From NCBI GenBank assembly GCA_964596775.1, contig CAZQVN010000015.1, forward strand, positions 1-64,000: a DNA stretch of 64,000 nucleotides. Direction: 5' to 3'. Both the position numbers and the translations under genes were made by a program. This document shows positions 8,370-17,154 of this stretch, piece after piece. The DNA is from CAZQVN01 sp964596775 (GTDB taxonomy: Bacteria > Eisenbacteria > RBG-16-71-46 > JABDJR01 > JAWXBZ01). The notes below the pieces were generated by a model that searched no databases, had not been told where the DNA came from, and saw only the letters and a list, made by a program, of their open reading frames with translations. Positions within the stretch are counted from its first letter, which is position 1. The number at the start of each line of letters is the position of its first letter.

Positions 8370-8562
8370 CCGGGCTTCACCGGCATCCCCGCGTCGGCGG
8401 TCGGCGCCCTGTGCCGGTGCGCCGAAAAAAAGTGACGGCTTTGCAGCGTGGCGCACGCAATGCGGGGTGACAGCACGCCGTCCAGCCCCGAAGCGGGCAT
8501 GGTCGGGAACACGTCGCCCTGAACGGCTTGCCGGCCCCTGTCCGGCGCCGGTGGAGATTGCC
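8370..8562. other. 193-base gap between the SRPBCC gene and the secreted-protein gene
   Basis: It holds a short A-run near 8426 and GC-rich imperfect repeats. I see no convincing promoter -10, no terminator with a T-run and no short conserved frame. Confidence 0.4.
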
Positions 8563-9906
8563 ATGTCAACTGCCCGCACCGCATCGCCGCACCTGGCCGT
8601 CATTTCGGCCTTCGTCCTGTTCCTGGCCCTGTCGCTGACCGGCTTCGCCGGGGCCACCCCGGTCGTCGACCAGCAGAACAGCGTTCTCCCCACCGGGAAC
8701 TTCATCGCGGTCCGGTCCGGGGTCACCGCCGCGCAGACGTTCACCGCGGGCTTTGCCGGAACGCTCAAGTCCGTAAAGGTCGTGATCGATCCCCGGGGAA
8801 CCCCGGCGCAGAACCTGGTCCTCGAAGTCCAGGCCACCACCGGAGGGGCCGCCAACGGCGTGATTCTGGCCAGCGCGGCCGTGCCCCCGTTCGGCGGGGT
8901 GAACCCCCTCGTCACGTTCGACGTGTCCGCCGCAAATCTTGCCGTCTCGGCCGGCCAGGTCCTGGCATTCGTCCTCAGGAGCGCCGCCACGCTCGGAGAT
9001 GATTACCTGGCCAGGATCGTTCCGTTCAATCCGTACGGGGGCGGCCAGTTCACCGACTCCTCGGGCGCCTGTGCGAACGGAGCCGGCTGGGAGGGCATCT
9101 TCAAGACGCTTGTCGAACCGGCGAGCGTGCCCGGCCCCGGGGTCGCCGACCAGTCGAACCTGCCGGCGCCGACGAACAACTTTTCGGCCGTCTTCAGCGG
9201 CCGGACGGCGCGCCAGACGTTCACGGCGGGAACGACCGGCACGCTGACCCGGATCGACGTGGTCGTGGACCCCCGCAATTCCCCGGTTCTCGACCTGACG
9301 CTGGAGGTCCAGGCCACCACCGCCGGCGTGCCGAACGGCACCGTTCTCGCGGCGGCCCACGTGGCGCCGTTCGGCGGATCGAACCCCACGGTGACGTTCG
9401 ACGTGAGCCACTACAACCTCGCCGTGACGGCGGGACAGGTGCTGGCCTTCGTCCTGAAGTCGAACGCGGCCGGCGGCACGGACTACCTGTGCCGGATCGT
9501 TCCGGGAAACACGTACGCCGGCGGCGAGTTCACCGACTCCGGTGGAAGCACGCCCCCCGGCTGGGACGGGATCTTCACCACGTACGTGAACGCCGGATCC
9601 TCCGCGGCGGCTCTTCCGCCGGTCGCGGAAACGATCACGCTGCGCCAGAACTTTCCCAATCCGCTGCGCGCCGTCACGACGATCGGTTTCGTGCTGACGG
9701 AACGCGCTCCCGTACACCTCGGGATCTTCGACGTGGCCGGCCGGATGCTGCGCCTGCTGGCGCAGGACGAGCGGAACGCCGGGTCGCACGAAGTTCAGTG
9801 GAACGGTCTCGACGAATCCGGAGTGCGGGTTCCGGCGGGCGTGTACTTTTACCGGCTGGAAGCGGGCGGAGAGGAGAAGACGATGAGGCTGGTCGTGGCG
9901 GAGTAG
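8563..9906 (+). CDS. Secreted protein: two tandem beta-rich repeats plus FlgD/T9SS-like C-terminal module
   Basis: A 447-residue exported protein. Residues 1-31 are a signal peptide (hydrophobic AVISAFVLFLALSLTGFAGA). Two homologous units of about 160 residues follow (about 34-190 and 192-348). Each has the landmarks QTFTAG, VVIDPR or VVVDPR, LEVQATT, FGG.NP.VTFDVS, LAVSAGQVLAFVL or LAVTAGQVLAFVL, RIVP and a Trp-Gly-Ile-Phe end. The last 90 residues (LRQNFPNPLRAVTTIGF ... FDVAGRMLRLLA ... GVYFYRLEAGGEEKTMRLVV) form the FlgD-Ig-like module resembling Por-type sorting domains. The start at 8563 follows GGTGGAG by seven bases. Binding target unknown. No T9SS gene is in the window. Confidence 0.85.
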   Translation: MSTARTASPHLAVISAFVLFLALSLTGFAGATPVVDQQNSVLPTGNFIAVRSGVTAAQTFTAGFAGTLKSVKVVIDPRGTPAQNLVLEVQATTGGAANGVILASAAVPPFGGVNPLVTFDVSAANLAVSAGQVLAFVLRSAATLGDDYLARIVPFNPYGGGQFTDSSGACANGAGWEGIFKTLVEPASVPGPGVADQSNLPAPTNNFSAVFSGRTARQTFTAGTTGTLTRIDVVVDPRNSPVLDLTLEVQATTAGVPNGTVLAAAHVAPFGGSNPTVTFDVSHYNLAVTAGQVLAFVLKSNAAGGTDYLCRIVPGNTYAGGEFTDSGGSTPPGWDGIFTTYVNAGSSAAALPPVAETITLRQNFPNPLRAVTTIGFVLTERAPVHLGIFDVAGRMLRLLAQDERNAGSHEVQWNGLDESGVRVPAGVYFYRLEAGGEEKTMRLVVAE

Positions 9907-9936
9907 TTGCGCATGCTCCGCTCCGGGCGGGCGGAC

Positions 9937-9982
9937 GGATCCGCTGCTGTCCGGCGCGCCGGCGCGGGCAGCAGCGGAGTCC
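9937..9982. terminator. Hairpin between convergent secreted-protein gene and uvrA
   Basis: CCGCTGCTG (9941-9949) pairs with CAGCAGCGG (9969-9977), and the flanking GGA/TCC extends the stem. It sits in the 91-base gap between two converging genes, as expected of a shared terminator, but there is no long T-run on either side. Confidence 0.5.
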
Positions 9983-9997
9983 AGGTAGCGGGGGCCT

Positions 9998-12823
9998 CTA
10001 GACCGCCACGCCGTCCCTGAGCACCGACCTGAGCGCCTGCCCCGTGTAGGAGCCGTCCACCGCGGCCACCTGCTCCGGCGTCCCTTCGGCCACGAGCGTC
10101 CCGCCGCCGTCGCCCCCTTCCGGGCCGAGGTCGATGATCCAGTCCGCCGTCTTGATGACGTCGAGATTGTGCTCGATGACGACCACGGAATTGCCGCGGT
10201 CGACGAGCTTGCCGAGGACGGTCAGCAGGAGCCGCACGTCCGCGAAGTGCAGGCCGGTCGTCGGCTCGTCGAGGATGTACAGCGTACGCCCGGTGGCCAC
10301 CTTCGACAGCTCGGTGGCCAGCTTGATCCTCTGGGCCTCGCCGCCGGACAGCGTGGTGGACGGCTGCCCGACGTGGATGTAGCCGAGGCCGACGCCGGAA
10401 AGGATCTCCATCTTGCGGCGGATGGCCGGGATCGGGCGGAGGAATTCCAGCGCCTCGTCGACGGTCATCTCGAGGACGTCGTTGATGTTCTTCCCCTTGT
10501 AGGTGACCTCGAGCGTTTCGCGGTTGTAGCGGCGGCCGGCGCAGACGTCGCACTTGACGTACACGTCGGGCAGGAAGTGCATCTCGATCTTGACGACGCC
10601 GTCGCCGCCGCACGCCTCGCAGCGCCCCCCCTTCACGTTGAACGAAAACCGGCCGGGCTTGTAGCCGCGCGCCTTGGACTCGGGGAGCTGCGCGAAGAGG
10701 TCCCGGATGTGGGTGAACACGCCGGTGTAGGTGGCCGGGTTGCTGCGCGGCGTCCGGCCGATCGGGCTCTGGTCGATGTCCACGACCTTGTCGATGTTCC
10801 CGAGGCCGTCGATGGCCCGGTGCCTTCCCGGGGCCGTTCCGGCGCCGTGGAAGTGCCGGGCCACGCTCCGGTACAGGATGTCGTTGACGAGCGTGCTCTT
10901 TCCCGAGCCGGACACGCCGGTGACCGCGGTGAACACGCCGAGCGGCAGGTCCACGTCGATCTCCTTGAGGTTGTTCTCCGCGGCGCCCTTTACCGTGATC
11001 CGGTTGCCGTTGCCGTTGCGCCGCTCGCCGGGTACGGGGATCTCCTCCCGGCCGGACAGGTAGCGGCCGGTGATCGACGCGGCGTTCTTCTTCACCGTGG
11101 CCGGCGGGCCGAACGCCACGAGTTCGCCCCCCTTCTTGCCGGCGCCGGGACCGAGGTCGATCAGGTAGTCCGCCTCCTCCATGGTTTCCTGGTCGTGCTC
11201 GACGACGATGACCGTGTTGCCGAGGTCGCGGAGGGCGTGGAGCGTGGACAACAGCTTCCGGTTGTCCCGGTGATGCAGCCCGATCGACGGCTCGTCGAGG
11301 ATGTACAGCACCCCCATGAGCTTGGAGCCGATCTGGGTGGCCAGCCGGATCCGCTGCGCCTCGCCGCCGGAGAGCGTGCCGGCCGCGCGGTCGAGCGTGA
11401 GATAGCCGAGCCCGACGTCGGCGAGGAACTCGAGGCGGACGCGGACTTCCTTGACCACCGCGGTGGCGATCACTTCCTCCCGCTCCGACAGCCGGATGCT
11501 CCGCGACCATTCGAGCGCCGCGGCCACCGACCGCCCGACGACCTGGTCGATCGACTCGTCGTGCACCTTCACCGCCAGGCTCTGCGGCCGGAGACGCGCG
11601 CCGTTGCACTCCGTACACGGCTTGAGCGTCATGTAGCCCTCGATCCACTCGCGGATCCAGTTGGACGCCGTTTCGCGGTAGCGCCGCATCAGGTTCGGCA
11701 CGACCCCCTCGAACTTCTTCTTCATCTTTACGTCAAGCCGCGCTCCCTTGTAGTTGACGGTGATCTCGTTGTTGCCGCTGCCGAACAGGACGAGATCCCG
11801 GTGCTTCTTGAGCATCTTCTTCCACGGCGTGGTGAGCGAAAACTTGTAGGCTTTGGCGAGCGCCGACACCTGCTGCCCGTACCAGCCGTCCTCCACGTCG
11901 CGGAGCGCCGCCAGGGCGCCGTCCTTCAGCGACAGGTCCGGGTCGGGAACGAGCAGGTCGAGATCGATGTCCATCCGGGTGCCGAGGCCGTCGCAGGTGG
12001 GGCAGGCGCCGTACGGGCTGTTGAACGAGAACATCCGCGGCTGGAGTTCGTCGAACGACAGGTTGCAGTGCAGGCAGGACGCGTTTTCGTTGAGGAGGAT
12101 CTCGTCCATTCCGTCGACCGCGATCACCGCCGAGCCCTGGCCGAGCTTCAGGGCCGTCTCCAGGCTGTCGGCCAGCCGCCCCTGGTTCTTTTCCTCGAGG
12201 CGCACCCGGTCGACCACGACCTCGAGCGTGTGCTTCTTCTTCTTGTCCAGCTTCGGCGGCTCCTCCAGTTCGTGGATCTCGCCGTCGATCCGGATGCGGA
12301 GGTATCCCTGCTTCTTGAGCCCCTCCATCTCGGCGCGGTACTCCCCCTTCCGGCCGCGGACGACCGGCGCGAGGATCTGCGCCCGGCTCCCCTCCGGCAG
12401 GGCCAGCGCCTGGTCCACCATCTCCTGGACCGTCTGGCGGCTGATCGTCCGTCCGCAGCTGTGGCAGTGCTGCACGCCGATCCGCGCGAACATCAGGCGC
12501 AGGTAGTCGTAGATCTCGGTGACGGTGGCCACCGTCGAGCGCGGGTTCCGCCCGGCCGTCCGCTGTTCGATGGAGATGGCCGGAGAGAGCCCCTCGATCT
12601 GGTCCACGTCGGGCTTTTCCATCTGGCCGAGGAACTGCCGCGCGTACGCGGACAGGCTTTCCACGTAGCGCCGCTGCCCCTCGGCGTAGATCGTGTCGAA
12701 CGCCAGCGACGACTTGCCGCTGCCGGACACGCCGGTGATCACGATGAGGCGGTCTCTCGGGATGTCGATGGAGATGTTCTTCAGGTTGTGTTCGCGGGCG
12801 CCGCGGATCGAAATGTGGTTCAT
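9998..12823 (-). CDS. uvrA: Excinuclease ABC subunit A
   Basis: Damage-recognition ATPase of nucleotide excision repair that loads UvrB. 941 residues, full length. Two ABC modules are visible: Walker A GVSGSGKS at residues 31-38 and a second in the C-terminal half (GVSGSGKSTLVND), with signature LSGGEAQRIRLATQIGS and later LSGGEAQRIKLATELS. Zinc-finger cysteines are present (CLHCNLSF...CPTCDG in the first half, CEACGGDG...CDVCAG in the second). It starts with the canonical MNHISIRGAREHNLKNI. It is a single gene, divergent from the VOC gene. A 936-codon open frame lies antisense to it and is a GC-driven shadow. Confidence 0.98.
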   Translation of the reverse strand: MNHISIRGAREHNLKNISIDIPRDRLIVITGVSGSGKSSLAFDTIYAEGQRRYVESLSAYARQFLGQMEKPDVDQIEGLSPAISIEQRTAGRNPRSTVATVTEIYDYLRLMFARIGVQHCHSCGRTISRQTVQEMVDQALALPEGSRAQILAPVVRGRKGEYRAEMEGLKKQGYLRIRIDGEIHELEEPPKLDKKKKHTLEVVVDRVRLEEKNQGRLADSLETALKLGQGSAVIAVDGMDEILLNENASCLHCNLSFDELQPRMFSFNSPYGACPTCDGLGTRMDIDLDLLVPDPDLSLKDGALAALRDVEDGWYGQQVSALAKAYKFSLTTPWKKMLKKHRDLVLFGSGNNEITVNYKGARLDVKMKKKFEGVVPNLMRRYRETASNWIREWIEGYMTLKPCTECNGARLRPQSLAVKVHDESIDQVVGRSVAAALEWSRSIRLSEREEVIATAVVKEVRVRLEFLADVGLGYLTLDRAAGTLSGGEAQRIRLATQIGSKLMGVLYILDEPSIGLHHRDNRKLLSTLHALRDLGNTVIVVEHDQETMEEADYLIDLGPGAGKKGGELVAFGPPATVKKNAASITGRYLSGREEIPVPGERRNGNGNRITVKGAAENNLKEIDVDLPLGVFTAVTGVSGSGKSTLVNDILYRSVARHFHGAGTAPGRHRAIDGLGNIDKVVDIDQSPIGRTPRSNPATYTGVFTHIRDLFAQLPESKARGYKPGRFSFNVKGGRCEACGGDGVVKIEMHFLPDVYVKCDVCAGRRYNRETLEVTYKGKNINDVLEMTVDEALEFLRPIPAIRRKMEILSGVGLGYIHVGQPSTTLSGGEAQRIKLATELSKVATGRTLYILDEPTTGLHFADVRLLLTVLGKLVDRGNSVVVIEHNLDVIKTADWIIDLGPEGGDGGGTLVAEGTPEQVAAVDGSYTGQALRSVLRDGVAV

Positions 12824-12975
12824 CGGACGGGGATTTTCCTCTATGGTTGGCGGGTCGGGAAGCCGGACCGCGCAAGAGTATCAGAACCGCGGGAGCCGGT
12901 CCTCCGGACCCCCTCGCCGGCGCCGGCCCGGAAGACGCTCACTGCATTTGCGAACACCACACGAACGTTTTCCGA

Positions 12976-13005
12976 TTGACGACATACCAGACATTTGAGT
13001 AGTTT
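12976..13005 (+). promoter_or_regulatory. Candidate promoter for the VOC gene
   Basis: TTGACG at 12976-12981 with a weak -10 (TAGTTT at 13000-13005) 18 bases downstream, in the relatively AT-rich part of the uvrA/VOC divergent gap. The -10 match is poor. Confidence 0.35.
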
Positions 13006-13038
13006 TTAGCACGTCCCCGCAACGTTGTCCACCCATAT

Positions 13039-13046
13039 AAAGGAGG
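13039..13046 (+). promoter_or_regulatory. Strong Shine-Dalgarno of the VOC gene
   Basis: AAAGGAGG ends five bases before the ATG at 13052. It fixes the start there rather than at the in-frame upstream codon at 13025, and is the best ribosome-binding site in the window. Confidence 0.75.
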
Positions 13047-13051
13047 AACCC

Positions 13052-13522
13052 ATGCCCGTGAAACCGATCCCTGACGGCTACCACACGATCACCCCCTACC
13101 TGGTGGTGGGAGGCGCGGCGAAGGCCATCGACTTCTACAAGGCGGCCCTGGGCGCCGAGGAACTGTTCCGGCTCGACATGCCTGGCGGCAAGATCGGCCA
13201 CGCGGAAATCAGGATCGGCAACTCCATCGTCATGCTCTCCGATGAGCACCCGGACATGGGAGCGCTCGGGCCGAAGACGATCGGCGGGAGCCCGATCAAC
13301 CTGATGATCTACTCGGAAAACGTGGACGAGGCCTGGCCGAAGGCGCTCAAGGCCGGCGGCAAGGAGCTGCGCCCGCTCAAGGACCAGTTCTACGGCGACC
13401 GGTCCGGCACGTTCGAGGATCCGTTCGGGTTCCAGTGGACGATCGCCACGCACAAGGAGGATCTCACGCCGGAGCAGATCAACCAGCGGATGGCGGAGAT
13501 GATGAAGGGGCAGGGAGCGTAG
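13052..13522 (+). CDS. VOC-family (PhnB/glyoxalase-like) protein
   Basis: A 156-residue vicinal-oxygen-chelate protein. The N-terminus HTITPYLVVGGAAKAIDFYKAALGAEE and the later DRSGTFEDPFGFQWTIATH are typical of the PhnB/YdcC-like subgroup, common in bacteria and of unknown substrate. Two beta-alpha-beta-beta-beta halves can be followed: IGHAEIRIGNSIVMLSDE closes the first and INLMIYSENVDEAW opens the second. The C-terminal helical tail (LTPEQINQRMAEMMKGQG) is common in this subgroup. The gene is monocistronic, ends at a strong shared terminator and has no pathway neighbours to suggest a substrate. Confidence 0.9.
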   Translation: MPVKPIPDGYHTITPYLVVGGAAKAIDFYKAALGAEELFRLDMPGGKIGHAEIRIGNSIVMLSDEHPDMGALGPKTIGGSPINLMIYSENVDEAWPKALKAGGKELRPLKDQFYGDRSGTFEDPFGFQWTIATHKEDLTPEQINQRMAEMMKGQGA

Positions 13523-13575
13523 GGGTCAACGCAGAGCCGGATTCCGTGGTGATTGCGCTTCCCGGCTTCGACCAC

Positions 13576-13613
13576 GGGACGACGTCGGGAATCCTTCGAT
13601 TCCCCGTCGTCCC
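13576..13613. terminator. Bidirectional terminator between VOC gene and zinc-ribbon gene
   Basis: Long stem: GGGACGACG (13576-13584), a two-base bulge, GGGAATC (13587-13593), loop CTTC, GATTCCC (13598-13604), CGTCGTCCC (13605-13613). It lies between converging genes at 13522 and 13625; a short T-containing stretch (TCATTTC) follows on the plus side. Confidence 0.75.
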
Positions 13614-13624
13614 TCATTTCGATC

Positions 13625-13963
13625 CTAGGGCTCCCGCAGCACCTGCCAGACCAGCAACGCCACCACCGCCAGCCCGGCGGCAACATAGAGCAGCCACATC
13701 ACGATGTTCCGGCGTTTCTGCCCCGCGTAATACGCCGCGATCTCCGTTTCCGTCAGCGGACGACTCGGGCCGGTCGCGATCGACCTCCTCCCGGTCGGGC
13801 GCTCTCCGCCCACTCCCATGAAACCGACATGGACGTTCCGGGTGTTCGACTCCCGCTTCCGGGGTTCGCGGGTCTTTTCCTCGTGGGTCAGCTTCGGAGC
13901 TTCGCACTCGGCGCAGTAAGCCGCCGAAGAGAGATTCGTTTCACCGCAATGACAGCGCCACAT
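13625..13963 (-). CDS. Zinc-ribbon protein with one C-terminal membrane helix
   Basis: A 112-residue protein. The N-terminus has a four-cysteine ribbon, WRCHCGETNLSSAAYCAEC (C4, C6, C17, C20), resembling RanBP2-type or zinc-ribbon modules. A basic, probably disordered linker follows (about residues 25-80), then one membrane helix (VMWLLYVAAGLAVVALLVW) near the C-terminus, giving a tail-anchored topology with the ribbon in the cytoplasm. It starts 15 bases after the last FtsX-like permease gene and is the final gene of the tolC-hlyD-ABC operon. A role in assembling or regulating that exporter is inference from position only. Confidence 0.75.
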   Translation of the reverse strand: MWRCHCGETNLSSAAYCAECEAPKLTHEEKTREPRKRESNTRNVHVGFMGVGGERPTGRRSIATGPSRPLTETEIAAYYAGQKRRNIVMWLLYVAAGLAVVALLVWQVLREP

Positions 13964-13978
13964 GGGAAAAGTGTAACC

Positions 13979-15226
13979 CTATTCGTAGCGGAGCGCATCC
14001 ACCGGGTTGAGGCGGGCCGCCTTCATCGCCGGCCAGATGCCGAAGAAGAGGCCGATCCCCACCGAAAACGTGAACCCGGCGATCGCCGCGGCGGGAGGAA
14101 CGTACGACGGCAGGGGTGTGAGGGCCCGGACAAGTTGCCCCACTCCGGCGCCGAACAGGATGCCGAGGAGGCCGCCGAGGCCGGTCAGCGTCATTGCCTC
14201 GATGAGAAACTGCCAGAGGATGTCGGAGCGCCGGGCCCCGATCGCCTTGCGGATGCCGATCTCGCGGGTCCGCTCGGTCACGGCCACGAGCATGATGTTC
14301 ATCACGCCGATCCCCCCGACCATGAGCGCGATGCTCGAAATGAGGAGCATCACGAGATACACGGCGCCGGTCACCTGGTTGTAGGTCTTCATCAGCGTGT
14401 CCGAGGTCATGATCTCGAAGTCGTTCCCCTTCTGCGGGGGCACCCCGCGGGAGCGCCGGAGGCTCTCAGTCATCTGGTCGATGGCCACGCTCATCTGTTC
14501 CGGCGACACCGGCTTCGCGTCGATGACCAGCCACTCCCCCTTGCCGATGACCTTTTCGAAGGTGGTGTAGGGAAACACCATGTAGTCGTCCATGCTCTGG
14601 CCGAGAAACTTCCCCCGCCGCGTGAACGTGCCGATGACCTGGAATTTCTGCCCCTTGGCGGTGACCCACTGGTCCAGCGGTGAAATGCCGTGGAACAGCG
14701 CGTCCACGACGTCGGCGCCGAGCACGCAGACGTTCACGCGATGGTCGATTTCGGAATGGGTGAAGAAGCGCCCGGTTTCCAGGTCCATGTTCTGGATATA
14801 GGGAAAACCCACGTCGGACCCGATGAGGCGGACGATGCTCGTCTGTTCGGCCCGGTAGCGGACGCGGTCGCCGTCGACCATGAGGATCGACACCTCGCCG
14901 ACGGCGGGCGACGTGCGGCGGATCGCCTCCACGTCCTCCACGCTGAAGTACTTGCGGTTCCGCAGCGAATCGGGGCGCGACCCGACCTGGATGCCCGGCT
15001 TGAACCGCCGCACGCGGATCGTCTCGCTGCCGAGGCTCTGGATCTGGGTGGCCATCGAGCGGTTGAGCCCCTCGATGCACGAGGCCATGGCGATGACCGA
15101 GGATACCCCGATGAACACGCCGAGGGTGGTGAGGAACGAGCGCATCTTGTTGGACCGGATCGCCCGGGTGGCCATGAGCAGCGATTCGCGCAGGCTGCGG
15201 AGCATCTCGATGCGGGATCGTTTCAT
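13979..15226 (-). CDS. MacB/FtsX-type ABC transporter permease (second of two)
   Basis: 415 residues with the MacB topology: one N-terminal membrane helix (SFLTTLGVFIGVSSVIAMAS), a periplasmic MacB_PCD domain of about 200 residues, then three helices containing MNIMLVAVTERTREIGIRKAIGARR, the FtsX-family signature. The C-terminus ends DALRYE, also typical. The ATG overlaps the upstream permease stop as TGATG. With the other permease, the ATPase, the HlyD-like adaptor and TolC it should form a tripartite efflux or export machine of the MacAB-TolC type. Having two different permeases suggests a heterodimeric membrane core. Substrate unknown. Confidence 0.92.
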   Translation of the reverse strand: MKRSRIEMLRSLRESLLMATRAIRSNKMRSFLTTLGVFIGVSSVIAMASCIEGLNRSMATQIQSLGSETIRVRRFKPGIQVGSRPDSLRNRKYFSVEDVEAIRRTSPAVGEVSILMVDGDRVRYRAEQTSIVRLIGSDVGFPYIQNMDLETGRFFTHSEIDHRVNVCVLGADVVDALFHGISPLDQWVTAKGQKFQVIGTFTRRGKFLGQSMDDYMVFPYTTFEKVIGKGEWLVIDAKPVSPEQMSVAIDQMTESLRRSRGVPPQKGNDFEIMTSDTLMKTYNQVTGAVYLVMLLISSIALMVGGIGVMNIMLVAVTERTREIGIRKAIGARRSDILWQFLIEAMTLTGLGGLLGILFGAGVGQLVRALTPLPSYVPPAAAIAGFTFSVGIGLFFGIWPAMKAARLNPVDALRYE

Positions 15227-16446
15227 CACTCGAACCTCAGGGCCACGATCGGGTCGAGCTTGGACGCCTTCGCCGCGGGCCACACACCGAAGAACAGGCC
15301 GACCCCCGCGGCCATCGACATGCCGAGCAGGACGACCCACGGCTGGATCACCGCCGGAAGCGGCGACACCGCTTCGATCCCCTTGGCCATGCCGACCCCG
15401 AGGAGGACACCGAGCAGTCCGCCCATCAGGCCCATCACGCACGCCTCGATGAGGAACTGCCGGAGGATATCGATGCGCCGGGCCCCGATCGCCTTGCGGA
15501 TACCGATCTCGCGCGTCCGCTCGGTGACCGACACGAGCATGATGTTCATGATCACGATACCGCCGACGAGCAGCGCGATCCCGGCCAGCACGATCATCGT
15601 CATGTAGGCGCCGGCGGTGAAGCTGTTGTAGATCTGCATGAACATCTCGCTCGTCAGCAGGTCGAAGTCATCGGCCGTCTGGGGCGGAACCTTCCGCTGC
15701 ACACGGAGGATGGAGCGCGCCTCGTCCTGGGCGGCCAGGTAACTCGCCTGGTCCCTGGCCTTGACCGTCAGGCTGAGGTCTTCCCCCGTGCCGAACTGCT
15801 TCTCGAACGCCGGGAGCGGCACTTTCACGAAGTCGTCCTGGCTCTGGCCGAGGAGGCTCCCCTTCTTGTCCACCACGCCGACGACCGTGTAGTACATGGA
15901 CCCGACCCGGAGCTCCTTGCCGATCGGATCCTCGCCCGGAAAGAGGTCGTTCCGCACATCGTGACCGATGACGACCACGGTGCGCCGCCGCTCGATGTCC
16001 GAGGACGCCAGGTGCCGGCCCGCCTCGAGGTCGTCCTTCTCCGAGTCCGGATGGTCGGCGGTGACCCCGCGCATCTGGACGTTGGACAGAGATCGGTTCA
16101 GGTGCTTGACCCGCACCGTGCGCGACCGTCCGGCTCCCACCCGGGCGAAAGCGGAACCGTGCTGGCTGAGCGCCTCGTAGTCCGTCATCTTCAGAGGCTT
16201 GCGCTTGTTCTTTTCCACGAACTCGTCCCACGAGGTGGCGATGCCGATCCGCTCGATGGAAAACACGTTCGACCCCTGGTCGAGGAGCTTGTCGGACACG
16301 TAGTGGGTCATCCCCTGGGTGATCGAGAGGATGGCGATGACGAACATCACGCCGATGATGTTCCCGAGCAGCGTCAGGAACGTGCGGAGCTTGTTGGCAC
16401 GGAGCGACGACAGCGCGAGCTTCCAGCTTTCCAGCCAGAGGCCCAT
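15226..16446 (-). CDS. MacB/FtsX-type ABC transporter permease (first of two)
   Basis: 406 residues with the same architecture as the following gene: N-terminal helix (TFLTLLGNIIGVMFVIAILS), periplasmic MacB_PCD-like domain, and three C-terminal helices with MNIMLVSVTERTREIGIRKAIGARR. It ends IVALRFE. The start overlaps the ATPase stop as TGATG. The two permeases share the family signature almost exactly but differ strongly in their periplasmic domains, consistent with old duplication and a heteromeric transporter. Confidence 0.92.
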   Translation of the reverse strand: MGLWLESWKLALSSLRANKLRTFLTLLGNIIGVMFVIAILSITQGMTHYVSDKLLDQGSNVFSIERIGIATSWDEFVEKNKRKPLKMTDYEALSQHGSAFARVGAGRSRTVRVKHLNRSLSNVQMRGVTADHPDSEKDDLEAGRHLASSDIERRRTVVVIGHDVRNDLFPGEDPIGKELRVGSMYYTVVGVVDKKGSLLGQSQDDFVKVPLPAFEKQFGTGEDLSLTVKARDQASYLAAQDEARSILRVQRKVPPQTADDFDLLTSEMFMQIYNSFTAGAYMTMIVLAGIALLVGGIVIMNIMLVSVTERTREIGIRKAIGARRIDILRQFLIEACVMGLMGGLLGVLLGVGMAKGIEAVSPLPAVIQPWVVLLGMSMAAGVGLFFGVWPAAKASKLDPIVALRFE

Positions 16447-17153
16447 CAGCGGGTCCGCTCGTCGGATTCGACCTTGCCGTCGCGCATCCGGATGACCCGG
16501 TGCGCGTTTTCCGCGATGTCCGGCTCGTGCGTGACGAGGATCACCGTGTTGCCCTGCTCGTGGATCCTCCGGAAGGTGGCCATGATCTCGTCTCCCGACT
16601 TCGTGTCGAGGTTCCCGGTGGGCTCGTCGGCGAGGATCAGCGAAGGCTTGTTGACCAGCGCCCGGGCGATCGCCACGCGCTGGCGCTGTCCGCCGGAAAG
16701 CTGGTTCGGCCAGTGATGGATGCGGTCGGCGAGACCGACCTCGGTCAGCGCCTCGATCGCGCTGGCCCGGCGCTCGGCGGCGGGCTTTCCCGAGTAGACC
16801 AGCGGGAGTTCCACGTTGTGCAGCGCGTCGGCGCGGGGCAGAAGGTTGAACGTCTGGAAGACGAAGCCGATTTCGGTGTTGCGGATCCGGGCCAGTTCGT
16901 CGTCGTCCATCGTGTGCACCGCCTGGCCGTTCAGCGTGTACACGCCGGACGTGGGGACGTCGAGGCAGCCGATCACGTTCATCAGCGTGGACTTTCCGGA
17001 GCCGGACGGACCCATGATCGCCAGGAATTCGTTCCGGCGGATCGTCAGGGAAACGCCGTCGAGGGCATGCACGTTCTCACCCCCGAGATGGTAGACCTTC
17101 GTGAGGTCCCGGACTTCGATGAGAGCGCCGTTTCCGGCGGGGCCGCCGGTCAC
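16446..17153 (-). CDS. ABC transporter ATP-binding protein, LolD/MacB type
   Basis: A 235-residue ATPase with Walker A GPSGSGKST, Q-loop FVFQTFNLLPR, signature LSGGQRQRVAIARAL and Walker B LILADEPTGNLD followed by the H-loop VTHEPD. EPTGNLD places it in the LolD/FtsE/MacB subfamily. The start is GTG at 17153, one base after the hlyD-like TAA, with AAGGAG ten bases upstream. The longer open frame up to 17222 is the antisense-phase extension through hlyD. It energises the two following permeases. Confidence 0.95.
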   Translation of the reverse strand: MTGGPAGNGALIEVRDLTKVYHLGGENVHALDGVSLTIRRNEFLAIMGPSGSGKSTLMNVIGCLDVPTSGVYTLNGQAVHTMDDDELARIRNTEIGFVFQTFNLLPRADALHNVELPLVYSGKPAAERRASAIEALTEVGLADRIHHWPNQLSGGQRQRVAIARALVNKPSLILADEPTGNLDTKSGDEIMATFRRIHEQGNTVILVTHEPDIAENAHRVIRMRDGKVESDERTR

Positions 17154-17154
17154 G

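Noticed and set aside
8424..8432. A-run after a GC-rich imperfect repeat downstream of the SRPBCC gene, considered as a terminator
   Set aside because: The run is A on the coding strand, and no suitably placed stem precedes a T-run for either orientation.
10169..12979. 936-codon open frame on the plus strand opposite uvrA
   Set aside because: Composition is Arg/Val/Asp/His/Pro-rich with no recognisable motif, and it mirrors uvrA codon structure. Such antisense frames are expected in GC-rich genes.
13025..13051. Upstream in-frame start for the VOC protein
   Set aside because: It lies upstream of, and would translate through, the AAAGGAGG site that serves the ATG at 13052, and the added residues are not family-like.
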